Below are positions 9,240-17,587 of a DNA stretch of 21,488 nt, in pieces (position 1 is the first letter of the stretch; every line of letters starts with the position of its first letter). The notes beneath the pieces are model-generated. The model was not told the origin of the DNA. It did not search any database and was given only the letters and a program-made list of their open reading frames with translations. Position numbers and translations under genes: made by a program. Source of the DNA: Penium margaritaceum (lineage: Eukaryota > Streptophyta > Zygnematophyceae > Desmidiales > Peniaceae); the NCBI GenBank assembly GCA_023375785.1, contig SZWC01016242.1, positions 44,222-65,709 on the forward strand, read 5' to 3'.

Positions 9240-10662
9240 GGTATAGCCAGTCATTGCCCAGCAGTAGATCGTAACTCATTGCAGCTGTCACTACTACATC
9301 CACATCAATGGTGAGTGCACCCACTCGGATAGGTACCCCCTTGATGACACCCCATGGCTTGAACTCCCCTCCGTTTGACATCTGGAACCTCACATTGCTC
9401 GCTTCCACCACATCCAGCAGACCCAAAATCCTTACCACCATCTGAGATAGCGTGGTGGTGCTGGCCCCCGAGTCTACGATGGCCTTGAACTCATGCAGCC
9501 CAATCCACACAGTTGCTAGACACACTGAAAAGATGGGCGCTCTGCTTCCAACCGTCATGGATTCCGCGGCAGCTACCCTGGTCTCCTTCTCCTTCTCCTC
9601 TGCTGCGATGAATTCATCCACTGCTGCAATTGCTGCTACCACCTCGGCTGCCTCCACGTCACCCTCATCAGTCGCATTGTCTGCTACTCTCCCTTTCCCT
9701 TTCCTCCTCCGCTCTGCCTCCTGTCCTAGCTGCTCATCAGGCTGCCCTACTCCCGTTGCTATGATTACTGCTGCCGCAGTTGCTCCTTCCTGCTCCTCCT
9801 CTGCTCCTCGTGTTGCTCCTCTAACCAACAGTCCAACCAACTCTTGCTTGGCTGTGGGGCAGTCATGGATGTAGTTCCACATACTCACTTTGACCGGAGT
9901 GCTCTTCATTTGCTCCACCAACGACACCCGCGGCATTGATGCTGATCCTCCCTTGTACGCCCCTCGGTCGTTGCGTGCCTGTTGCTCACGTAAGGGGTGG
10001 CTCGCCCCCGGTTGGACCCTTCCAGCTTGTATGGCCCATGCCTGCTCCAGTGTAAAGGGCACATCCTTCGTGCCGGGCTTGGTGGGTAGCTGGTCATGTG
10101 GCACTGACGGGTATGAAGCAGCAGACACCCCCACGCCTCCCTTCTCATCCTGGCTAGGGGCCTTTGAGGTCAAAACCCTCGCCCCTCCCATACATAAAAC
10201 CGGCTTCAGCTGCTGTGCGGCTCGTGCTGCTGCTGCGGTTGCTGCGGTGGTGGCAGTGGCACCCCCTAACTGACCAATAATGCGGGCTGCCGGGGATGGC
10301 TCCCTTCCACCCGCGTAGTGTGATGCAGGCCCTTGCACAGGCCCAGTGCCTGTAGCAAGCCCTGCAAGGATACGTGCGGCTGGCGACATGTCCTGTGCCC
10401 CTGCATAGTTCACCGTTGGTGCCACTGGCTGTTGCTGCTGCAGGCCCGGGCAATACCGCGTAATGTGCCCCTCCTTGTGACACCGATGGCATATAATCGG
10501 TCCCTGTTGCCGGTATGGTGGCGGTCCTCCCATCATTGTTGGCCGCCCTGGCAGTCCTTGTTGCATAGGCCCTTGCTGCTGCGCTTGTGCGAGCTGTAGC
10601 CTCATCTGTTCTACCTCTGCTGCTAACTTTTGTACGTCCGCCCAGGTCGGCTGCGCCTGCTG
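9236..10662 (-). pseudogene. Nucleocapsid zinc knuckle and aspartic protease
   Basis: Reading from ATG at 10605, residues 39-52 form a CCHC knuckle (CHRCHKEGHITRYC), the RNA-binding signature of nucleocapsid. Residues about 66-120 contain a duplicated motif (YAG, then SPAARI). A low-complexity Ala/Glu-rich stretch follows. The protease active site is D378-S-G-A in KAIVDSGASTTTL, and the conserved LLLGNDWL is at about 447-454. The frame is lost right after this at 9236-9240 by an apparent one-base deletion. The segment is in frame with gag and is separated from it by TAG at 10663-10665, so gag, knuckle and protease were probably one polyprotein. Protease cleaves the polyprotein during particle maturation. 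Confidence 0.9.
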
Positions 10663-11610
10663 CTACACTGGCTGCTGCATCGGTTGCTGCATCGGCTGCT
10701 GCATCAAGTGCTGCATCGGCTGCTGCATCAGCTGCTGCATCGGCTGCTGCATTGGCTGTTGCATTGGCTGCTGCAGTGTGTATGGTGCGGCTTGGACACG
10801 GAGCTGTGATGTCCCTGGCTCTGTCTGGTTGCGTGCTCCTCCACCGTGGTACTCGTACCATTCCACGGAGCTCACGCAGCCACCAAGCGTGCGTGGCTGC
10901 GTGGGCATGACGGCAGCCCGAGTGGCTTGGTCGAGCGCCGCCAGGAAGTGGTCCACCATCTTGGTCTCCGGGTACGTGGGGAGCGTGGCCAGCAGGTAAC
11001 GGATCTCGTCAGCCAGCTCCCTCGCGGTCTGCTCCGGCCTGCGTTGCAATTGCTCCAACCGCCGTAGGTTCCGCGCAGTCACCTCATCCATAGTAGGCCT
11101 GAAATGCACCAAAAACTTAGCCAAGAAATCTTGAGCATCAGCAAACTGTCCCTGGGATGCCCACTCCCTTGCTGCTCCCCTCAAGTAGTTCTTGATGTAC
11201 CCCAACTTAAAATCCTCTCCTACCCCCTGAAAGCTCAACGCCAAGAGGTTCTGCACCCTCTCAGCCCATATCACTGCAGTCCATGGATCCCCATCGTAGT
11301 TCTCCGGTTGGCCAAGCGATGCTATAAATGGCATCGCCATGACCACCCTCTGTATGGTCCCTTTCTGTCCCTGCTCTAACCCCTTGCCTTTCTCCCTCGC
11401 TGGACTATAGACTGTCTCGCCACTCTCCTTCCTCCCCTCCTCCTCTATAGACAACTGTAATAGCCCCTCGATCAATTCAGTCACAGTGATGGAAGAGACA
11501 GACTCCCCCTCTCCCTTAGTGGTGACAGTCGATGTGCTTCTGACCAACCCGCTTCCCAACTCTCCCTCCAACCCTCTTGACTCCCTCTCTCCACTCTGGA
11601 CCCCCAACAC
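10663..11610 (-). pseudogene. Gag capsid protein
   Basis: Gag forms the virus-like particle. The retrotransposon gag domain spans about residues 100-255, with NYDGDPWTAVIWAERVQNLL, YIKNYLRGAAREWA, FLVHFRP, LRRLEQLQRRPEQTARELAD and HFLAALDQATRAAV. It is followed by a run of PMQQ-type tetrapeptides and ends at an in-frame TAG. The start is uncertain: the open frame begins at a GTG, the first in-frame ATG is only at 11340 (residue 91), and upstream the frame is closed by a TGA at about 11621. An alternative upstream start is ATG at 11761 in another frame, which would need a stop and a shift to be explained. The N-terminal 90 residues are charged and look disordered. Confidence 0.88.
10670..10777 (-). 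repeat. 12-bp coding minisatellite (PMQQ repeat) at the gag end
   Basis: Nine units of a 12-bp repeat (GGCTGCTGCATC and variants on the plus strand) encode Q-P-M-Q tetrapeptides. The unit is a multiple of three, so copy-number change would keep the frame. Confidence 0.85.
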
Positions 11611-12639
11611 AAGCGACGGACGTCAATAAGGGGAGGGACGGGTCCCCCTCCTTACGCCCCTCCTCTCTACTGGGATCTTTGCCACGGTGATGCAAATCAC
11701 GGACCACACTCACTACTATGCCCAACACCAAATGTCACCACGCACCATACTCCAATGGCATGGCTTAGATGACGGAAGAGGATGGGATGCACACTTCTCC
11801 TAGGGCACGCCTACCGGTGCTCCTAGGGTGACTCAATGTTACGACTGCAGGACAGACGAGACAACACCACTCCCCACTGCCGGCGGTGGGTCTCACAACT
11901 CACACCACAACTCCTCTCCTCGCTTTGTCGGGACAAGGAGACTACACTGACGTCACGTTTCACTCACGGTGCACAACAAGGTACTCAACCTCCCGCACAG
12001 CACACCCCTCTTCTCCGCCTCCACTCCTCCAGACTTCCACTCCTCGGTATTGTGATGGTTTTAGGATTTGGGCCTTCTTCCACCCATCCTCCCTCTTTCC
12101 CCTTTTCTTTTCGATGGCCCGCTCGTCCTCTTTTGGGGCTCTTTTTAAGGCCTCTTCTCTGCCCTCGTCTTTCTTTCTCTCTTCTCTCTCTCTTTTTTTT
12201 TGTTTTAGACAATAGAGATGATGATGCAGTCAGGCACAAGCTCCCCTTTTGCAATCCTAACCCCCACGCAAGACAAGAATGTTCCCTCCAATTCCCAACC
12301 TCCCAACCTAGCGATGAAGCACAAGTGCAAGCTACCCCCCTCACACAAACTATCGCTCCCCTTCACCCCCTTTTCCTTTCTTCCGCCCTAAATCCTGCCC
12401 ACCAATCACACGCAGGTCATAGTAAGTACACAACCACTCACCTAGCTGCGATGACTCCACTTATCTCCTGCACTCACAATCCTGGAAAAAGGAAGACGAC
12501 AGGGAAGGGTAAGGCAGAGTCAAAATGCACACCTCAAAGGTCTCAAATCCAAGGAGCCAAACCTCAGCCAACTAGAAGTCCCCCCAGAAGCCTCCTTGAT
12601 GCACACCGGGTACCTGAAACAAGACCCACACAGCAACCC
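11611..12639 (-). other. Element leader, gag-proximal part
   Basis: About 1 kb lies between the tandem array and gag. The minus strand has a GA-rich run at 12152-12206, and the complementary pyrimidine run ends in TTTTAG on the plus strand. A 315-codon plus-strand frame at 11836-12783 is low complexity, runs antisense into the tandem array, and is not supported as a gene. Nothing else is recognised. Confidence 0.5.
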
Positions 12640-13526
12640 TCTGTAAACAGCCAACTAGGCACACTTTGGAGCACACGGCCTACGTTTCGACACGCCTCTC
12701 GAAGAGCCTCCGCGCCCGAGGGGCCAAAACCCCGACTGTCCCAAAACTTGAAAAACTATTCCTTATGCACGTCTAGGACCTGAAAGAGACACAATGCAAA
12801 AACAATCACTCGAATTAGACAAGCGAGCACACTTGGAGCATACGACGTAGATCCACCATGCGCGTCTCGAAGAGCCTCCGAGTCAAAGGGGCCGAGATCC
12901 CGACCGTCTCGAAACCCAAAAAACTCTTCGTTATGCACGTCTAGGACCTGAAACAGACATAATGCAAAAGAAATCACTCAAATTAGACAAGCGAGCACAC
13001 TTGGAGCATACGACGTAGATCCACCATGCGCCTGTCGAAGAGCCTCCGAGTCCAAGGGGCCGAAATTCCGGCCGTCTCGAAACCCAAAAAACTCTTCCTT
13101 ATGCACCTCTAGGTCCTGAAACAGACACAATGCAAAAGAAATCACTCGTATTCGACAAGCGAGCACACTCGGAGCATACGACGTAGATCCACCACGCGCC
13201 TCTCCAAGGGCCTCCGAGTCCGAGGGGCCGAAACCCCGACCATCTCGAAACCCAAAAAACTCTTCCTTATGCCCGTCTAGGACCTGAAACAGACACGATG
13301 CAAAAGAAATCACTCGAATTAGACAAGCGAGCACACTCGGAGCATACGACATAGATCCACCACGCGCCTCTCGAAGAGCCTCCGAGTCCGAGGGGCCGAA
13401 ACCCCGACCGTCTCGAAACCCAAAAAAACTCTTCCTTATGCACGTCTAGGACCTGAAACAGACACAATGCAAAAGAAATCACTCGAATTAGACAAGCGAG
13501 CACACTTGGAGCATACGACGTGGATC
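12640..13526. repeat. 168-bp tandem repeat array in the leader
   Basis: The landmark GACAAGCGAG occurs at 12818, 12986, 13154 (spelled after TTC), 13322 and 13491, which are steps of 168, 168, 168 and 169 bp. A more diverged unit precedes at about 12650, and a faint one is detectable near 12590, where TGCAC...ACCTGAAAC recurs. Each unit carries a TCTCGAA block, a CCGAGTCCGAGGGGCCGA-like block, CTTCCTTATGCACGTCTAGG, and CAATGCAAAAGAAATCACTC. The last unit is cut off after GGATC at about 13526. Units decay toward the gag side. Confidence 0.9.
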
Positions 13527-13648
13527 GTGACTAGACCTTCGTCGATCTAAATCCCACAACTTTTGTGTTTGAAGCTGATTTTTCAAGATTTTCGAACCAT
13601 AGATCAAGAACGACACGTGTCCCACATTGTACGTGCACAAAACAACCT
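13527..13648 (-). other. Leader between primer binding site and tandem array
   Basis: These 122 bp contain no repeat or open frame of note. On the minus strand they read from the primer site through GTTCGAAAATCTTGAAAAATC to GATCGACGAAGGTCTAGTCAC. Confidence 0.5.
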
Positions 13649-13661
13649 GGCTCTGATACCA
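13649..13661 (-). promoter_or_regulatory. Primer binding site, initiator tRNA-Met type
   Basis: The minus strand reads TGGTATCAGAGCC immediately downstream of the 5' LTR. This is the standard plant-element primer site, complementary to the 3' end of initiator methionine tRNA, and it begins with TGG to pair with the tRNA CCA end. Confidence 0.92.
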
Positions 13662-14044
13662 AGGGAGCGCTAGCGACCGAAAACACGTACCCAAAAATAG
13701 AATTCCGATGGTCGCTCTCACGGTACGTCGTGTCGAGAGTGGCCCGGACCCCACAAACCACACGAGTGCACAGCGGACTTGGACTGGTGTGGCGTGCAGG
13801 ACCCCTAACCCATCCAACACCCCCCAGTGGAAGTGCACGGGTACTGGACTATGCTATGGGCGCACTCGTTCGATCCCACGATGACCCTCGACGCTTGCAC
13901 AAAATAATTGCAAATGGAAGGACCCGAACCTGGATCTCCTGGTTCCAAAATGAATATCTACCGACTATGCCTTCGATCCACGACAACAGCGAGCACTACC
14001 CTAAACTAGACACATTGCGACGATGGACCTCACTTAAAGACTAA

Positions 14045-14070
14045 GCGTGGAGTGGCGAGCCACCCCACGC
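14045..14070. repeat. Matching hairpin in 5' LTR
   Basis: GCGTGGAGTGGC (14045-14056) pairs with GCCACCCCACGC (14059-14070), with one A-C mismatch. Relative to the left LTR, one A-T pair is replaced by G-C on both arms, so the pairing is preserved. Confidence 0.75.
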
Positions 14071-15458
14071 CTTCGACTGACTCACACACACATGCACCAC
14101 TCGACAACCACCCCCACCCTCACTCGACTTGCGATGACTCGTCGGCACTGCACCTTACTCTAGACGTACACCATCGACGAAAGGTTGGACGACACACTCC
14201 CCGCACTCACAGCTTTGCCGACCGTCGAAAGTAAGGTTGACACGCCACGACGCGAGACACTCGACGGTGCGTCACCCGGCCCCTCCATGCAAGCTTGGTC
14301 CTTGCGATGAGTGAGGGACGTAGCAATAGTTAGGCCTCCTTCTTCCTAACGGTCCTAATGCCAACGGTTATGTTAAGAAAGTGCTTTGGGATTAAGCATT
14401 GAGGTGAGAGTTGTGTTCCCGGCTTAGGTCGATCACTCAAACGCACCTCGCCCTCCCATATACCTCGTCAGACACTCATGAACACGGGAAGGTATTCCCC
14501 AATAACAAAAGAACACTCATTAGGCCGAGGATGGGACAAACCCTCACAGAATTGGCGCTTTAGGATCGGGCGCGCGGTGGCGGCCGATCCCCCTTGCGAC
14601 CTCCCTCGACGGGCCTTCAGACTCCGCTGTTGGCCTCTCCTACACCTGCGAGTATTCCACCGCGACTTCCAAGCCACTGCCACACGCAAGCATAGGTTTT
14701 AACCCGTATAACACCCGTTTAGCCACGCCCCTAGACAGAAGCAACGTGCGGCTCCGTAGAGATCGGCGTCATGGTCTCTACCACCGCCTGAATCAAACAC
14801 CGACAAGCACACTAGATGCGTCTCGTCCCAAGCTTTCCAACGCTACCTTCCACTTGAGATTGCATCAAAGACCCGCACCGCCACATGCATTCTACTCCAA
14901 CCACGGCATCCAAGACGTTACACCCACCCGCGCAAGCCACAAGCCCGTCCCACACTGGCTCAAGACGCCCAAACTCACCAGCCCGACGGGCCTCAGCGAT
15001 GCGACAGTCAACCTCCTCGTCGCTCCGCCCTCGTCCGAGCTCCACCTGCGATCGTGCGTGGCGCGCGGCTCCCGACCTTGGCGACGGCTTCTTGTTCCTC
15101 ACGGCCTAGTGGTTGCATGTCCCCTCAATCCAAGCTTCCTAGCCTCTTTCCCGATAAAACGTCGAAGGTATGAGGACCTAGCCTATGACGAGTGAACGTT
15201 GCATGTACATCTTTACTTCCGACCGGGTCCTACTCCCAAAACTCACACGGCTCCGGATACGTGAACGATCACGTTCGGTAATAACATGAATGAGGAATGG
15301 AGAGCGAGAGCAAATTGAGCGAAAGTTAGTCACAATGTCAACGTTAGCTTGCAACATTGCCTAGAACAGTGACTATACCCAACACCTCTCACAAGTCCGC
15401 CGAAGCGCGACTCCCATTTTCATCCCAAAACCAATGAACCAGTCTAAACCCACTGCAC

Positions 15459-15512
15459 CCAGCTAGGTGGATTCGAACCCTCTTGCCCTCTACGAGCACC
15501 TCCTAGAGCTGG
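15459..15512 (-). other. tRNA-like hairpin with Pol III B-box
   Basis: On the minus strand this 54-nt segment begins CCAGCT and ends AGCTGG, forming an acceptor-like stem. It contains GGTTCGAATCC (15469-15479), a perfect match to the Pol III B-box / T-arm consensus. It is too short for a complete cloverleaf, and the T-stem pairs poorly on either side of the loop. A degenerate tRNA or tRNA-derived SINE remnant is the best reading. Confidence 0.35.
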
Positions 15513-15757
15513 AAATACACAATAGAAACTAGGACTAGCACTAGTTCATATTTCCCCCTGGAATTCTCTCAAACATAACTGCTCGAGGAATCTTTCCCTC
15601 CTCCTCTGTTCCTCCATCTTGCGACTTCTCAATTCCATTTTTTTCGTTGGCTCCCAAGCTTGAATTTGGCCCGCGGCCCGCGTTGTTCCTTGGTCAGCGC
15701 TTCCTCAAACCGTCCGTTGAATTCTTTCCAGCAAGTGCGACAAAGAAAACAGCCGTC

Positions 15758-16423
15758 TTATGGCGTAGTTCGCTCTCCCCTTAGCTGAGTCGACACGGCG
15801 AGGCCTCGTAACCCCTTTTCCATCAATGCGCATTCCCTCTTTCTGCTCGTCTCTCCCCCGAGCAAGATCCTCACTTCTTGATTCTTGAATAAAATAGCGG
15901 CGACGCCTTGCCTCAGTAGGCCCTCACAACACGCATACCATGTTTTGTCAAGATGGTCCACTTTCCCTCTTTCTTATCCTCTCCTTTGCCATCAAGGTCC
16001 AAATGAAACTTTGCGAAGGCATCTCCCCTCCGGTGACTTCCATTATTCTTCGTGATTCCGCTCCGTTGCTTCCACCTTTCAAAGAGGCGGTCCGTGAGTT
16101 CCCCTCTTACAACAATCCTCTCTTTTCCAAATCCAACAATATGTCCTTTCTCACGGCCCTCCTTCCTGCCATAAGACTCGCGAAGCCCAATCCGCCTCAT
16201 AAAAATAGTCGCTTCGGTCGGGGAGCGACCGCAACCTCACTCTTGTCAGGAAAATCCACTCGTCGCCTTTGTCGCTTCCAGGTCGCAAGCTGCTTCCGGC
16301 CTCACTTCGGTCCTCATGCCCCAATATCACAGCGTGATTGAGTCGCACTTGACCCTCTTTGTCGCGTCCCCCTTTAAAATCCGGCAGTTGCGTTGCTCTC
16401 TCCCAATACTGCCCCACTCGCAT
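15758..16423 (-). pseudogene. Unrecognised broken open frame inside the 5' LTR
   Basis: Three minus-strand open stretches follow one another in alternating frames: 16423 to 16151 from an ATG, 16200 to 15913, and 15961 to 15758. Their overlaps are consistent with two single-base indels in a formerly continuous frame of about 200 codons. The predicted residues are a mix of charged and hydrophobic types rather than low complexity (for example DYFYEADWASRVLW, ERIVVRGELTDRLFERWKQR, GVAAILFKNQEVRILLGGE). I do not recognise a family. It may be a captured host fragment, an old LTR-encoded ORF, or chance open sequence. The left LTR lacks the whole region, so conservation cannot be judged within this window. 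Confidence 0.3.
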
Positions 16424-17486
16424 CCCATTTTGCCCTCGCCTTCCTTTTGTACCACGGAATCATTGCCACTCCTCACTGTTGTCCCTCACGCGCATTGAAT
16501 GACGATCGATGAAATCCTTCCAAAGCTTCTCCCCTTTTGCCGTCTGTCCTAGCGAGGTCACACCCGTTAGTTTTGGTTGCGCACAATAGCTTCCCCTCTC
16601 ACACGGTTCCGTGGCACGTTTGTGTGGTCCATCCCCTCTTCCTTCCCACTCTTCGGTGCCCATTGTAATTCGCGCGCGACACAATGACGCGACACCGTTA
16701 CGGTCACCTCGCGTTACCTCTTGAGTGGCGCGAGCAGTGGGCGCGAAGTCAGGACCTGCCATCTCAATCTTCCCCTCACAATCTTCCTTGCGACGAACCC
16801 AAGTCGCTTTTCCGTTCCCCTCTCACCACTCGCGTCCACATTAAGTACGCGCGAGACACAATAGCATGCAACCATTGTGTGCACCTCGCGCCACCTCCCG
16901 TTTCTAGCAGTTTTGACGAGCGAAGTCCGATTTTTCACCGTCACCACCGCCCTTCTCATATGTCGGATCCGCTTAACACTCGTGGCAAACACAATGCCAT
17001 GTCACCATCATGGTCACCTCGGTCACATCTGCATAACTTTGTCATTTCAACCCGGATTTTGGTGCCGATAGGTGCGTTGGATAGATCTTGAGTAGACGCA
17101 TCTCATAAAGTGGTGGCACGTAAAAATCGGCCAAGTCTCCTCCAAGTTATGCCTCGTCAAAGTTGCGTACCCCCAAAAACACAATGCCTTGCCACCAATG
17201 TGGTCACCTCCGTCCTCGGGCCATAACTTCGCCACTTGTGGTCGAAATTGAGCGTCGTAAGTTGCGTTGGATAGATCTTGTCGAGATGCACGCATGGAGA
17301 TGATCAAATTGATTTTTTGCACAAGTCCGCACTGCTTGTTGTCCCTGAAAAGGCACGCTTCCCTTATCCGAAAACTCCCTGACTCCTCTCTCACTCTCTC
17401 ATTGTAAGCGATCTTCCCACCGCCGATGATGCTGAAAACTCCTCTTGAGCCACCTTGTTTTGTGATCCACTTTTTGTCGGGTTACA

Positions 17487-17490
17487 GGGT
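17487..17490. repeat. Target-site duplication GGGT, right copy
   Basis: This is the second copy of the 4-bp duplication, directly outside the LTR end GGGTTACA (17479-17486). Confidence 0.85.
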
Positions 17491-17520
17491 GGCTTCCCGG
17501 GAAGCCCTGGTGTCGTACCC
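17487..17520 (+). rRNA. 5S ribosomal RNA gene, 3' part (after insertion)
   Basis: This is the remaining 3' end of the 5S gene that begins at position 8. It opens with the duplicated GGGT of the target site. It continues with GGCTTCCCGGGAAGCC (17491-17506), a perfect 16-bp palindrome matching the CTCCTGGGAAG arm of plant 5S RNA, and ends with the GGTGTCGTACCC strand of helix I. Removing 96-17486 plus one GGGT gives a continuous 5S reading, which independently confirms the outer limits of the retrotransposon. Confidence 0.92.
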
Positions 17521-17526
17521 ATTTTC
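17521..17526 (+). terminator. Pol III T-run terminator of the 5S gene
   Basis: ATTTTC follows directly after the 5S 3' end. Four T residues are the minimal RNA polymerase III terminator, and the position is as expected for a 5S gene. Confidence 0.6.
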
Positions 17527-17587
17527 ATCTCCCAAAGGCACACCGGATTCCTCTCCCAGACAAGGGAGCTGAAACTAGGACGCAAAT
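17527..17587. other. 5S downstream flank
   Basis: About 60 bp lie between the 5S terminator and the first 11-bp minisatellite unit. No feature is recognised. It would be the start of the 5S spacer, or of whatever host sequence carried the 5S copy. Confidence 0.4.

Larger units (their letters stand above)
14214..16459 (-). other. LTR segment present only in the 5' LTR
   Basis: This 2,246-bp stretch interrupts the match between the two LTRs. Its edges are CACAGC|TTTGCC on the left and GGAAT|CATTGCC on the right. They show no target duplication and no inverted termini, so loss from the left LTR is more likely than insertion into this one. It contains a tRNA-like hairpin (15459-15512) and a chain of minus-strand open stretches (about 15758-16423) that I do not recognise. 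A plus-strand frame at 14746-15195 has no recognisable motif and is not annotated as a gene. Confidence 0.7.
96..17486 (-). mobile_element. Ty3/gypsy-type LTR retrotransposon, degenerate, full length
   Basis: The element is bounded by TGTAACC at 96-102 and its exact inverted complement GGTTACA at 17480-17486, with GGGT duplicated outside. Its parts in minus-strand order are: long LTR, initiator-Met-type primer binding site, leader with tandem repeats, gag with a CCHC knuckle, DSGA protease, long spacer, reverse transcriptase, RNase H, integrase, polypurine tract, and LTR. Integrase downstream of RT and RNase H is the Ty3/gypsy order, not the Copia order. The two LTRs differ at roughly 30-35 positions over their inner 550 bp when counted by eye (about 94% identity). 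Together with the many stops and frameshifts this indicates an old insertion that cannot move by itself. At 17.4 kb it is much larger than a typical Ty3 element. Confidence 0.93.
13662..17486 (-). repeat. 5' LTR, long form (3.8 kb)
   Basis: Being upstream on the minus strand, this LTR would carry the promoter. It begins TGTAACCCGAC at 17486 and ends CGCTCCCT at 13662, next to the primer binding site. It contains everything in the left LTR plus the 2,246-bp block 14214-16459. The terminal GGTTACA seen at the outer end of the other LTR is absent here, as if about 8 bp next to the primer site were lost. I could not identify a convincing TATA box or poly(A) signal by eye. Confidence 0.88.

Noticed and set aside
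10663..10668. Programmed readthrough of the gag TAG (TAG followed by CAG)
   Set aside because: The tobamovirus-type context needs a further CAR-YYA pattern that is not present, and eleven other in-frame TAGs show general decay rather than a dedicated signal.
12152..12208. Plus-strand 3' splice site (long pyrimidine run ending TTTTAG)
   Set aside because: No plus-strand gene is supported around it; on the element strand it is simply a GA-rich leader run.
11836..12783. 315-codon plus-strand open frame in the element leader
   Set aside because: Low-complexity composition, antisense to the element, running into the tandem array, with no recognisable motif.
12640..13526. CRISPR array
   Set aside because: The 168-bp units are contiguous repeats without unique spacers, in a eukaryotic retroelement leader.
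14746..15195. 149-codon plus-strand open frame in the LTR-only block
   Set aside because: No motif and no second copy to test conservation; the composition is not distinctive.
8..17520. Cassandra-type element (5S sequence carried inside LTRs)
   Set aside because: The 5S here is outside the LTRs and split by the insertion, with a target duplication inside it; it is a target, not a component.
17555..17571. ACAAGGGAGCTG-like match near the 5S flank and also beside the polypurine tract (about 1696-1707)
   Set aside because: Only about 12 bp match, at different distances from the LTR end, and the surrounding sequence does not align; the 5S continuity places 17555 in host DNA.
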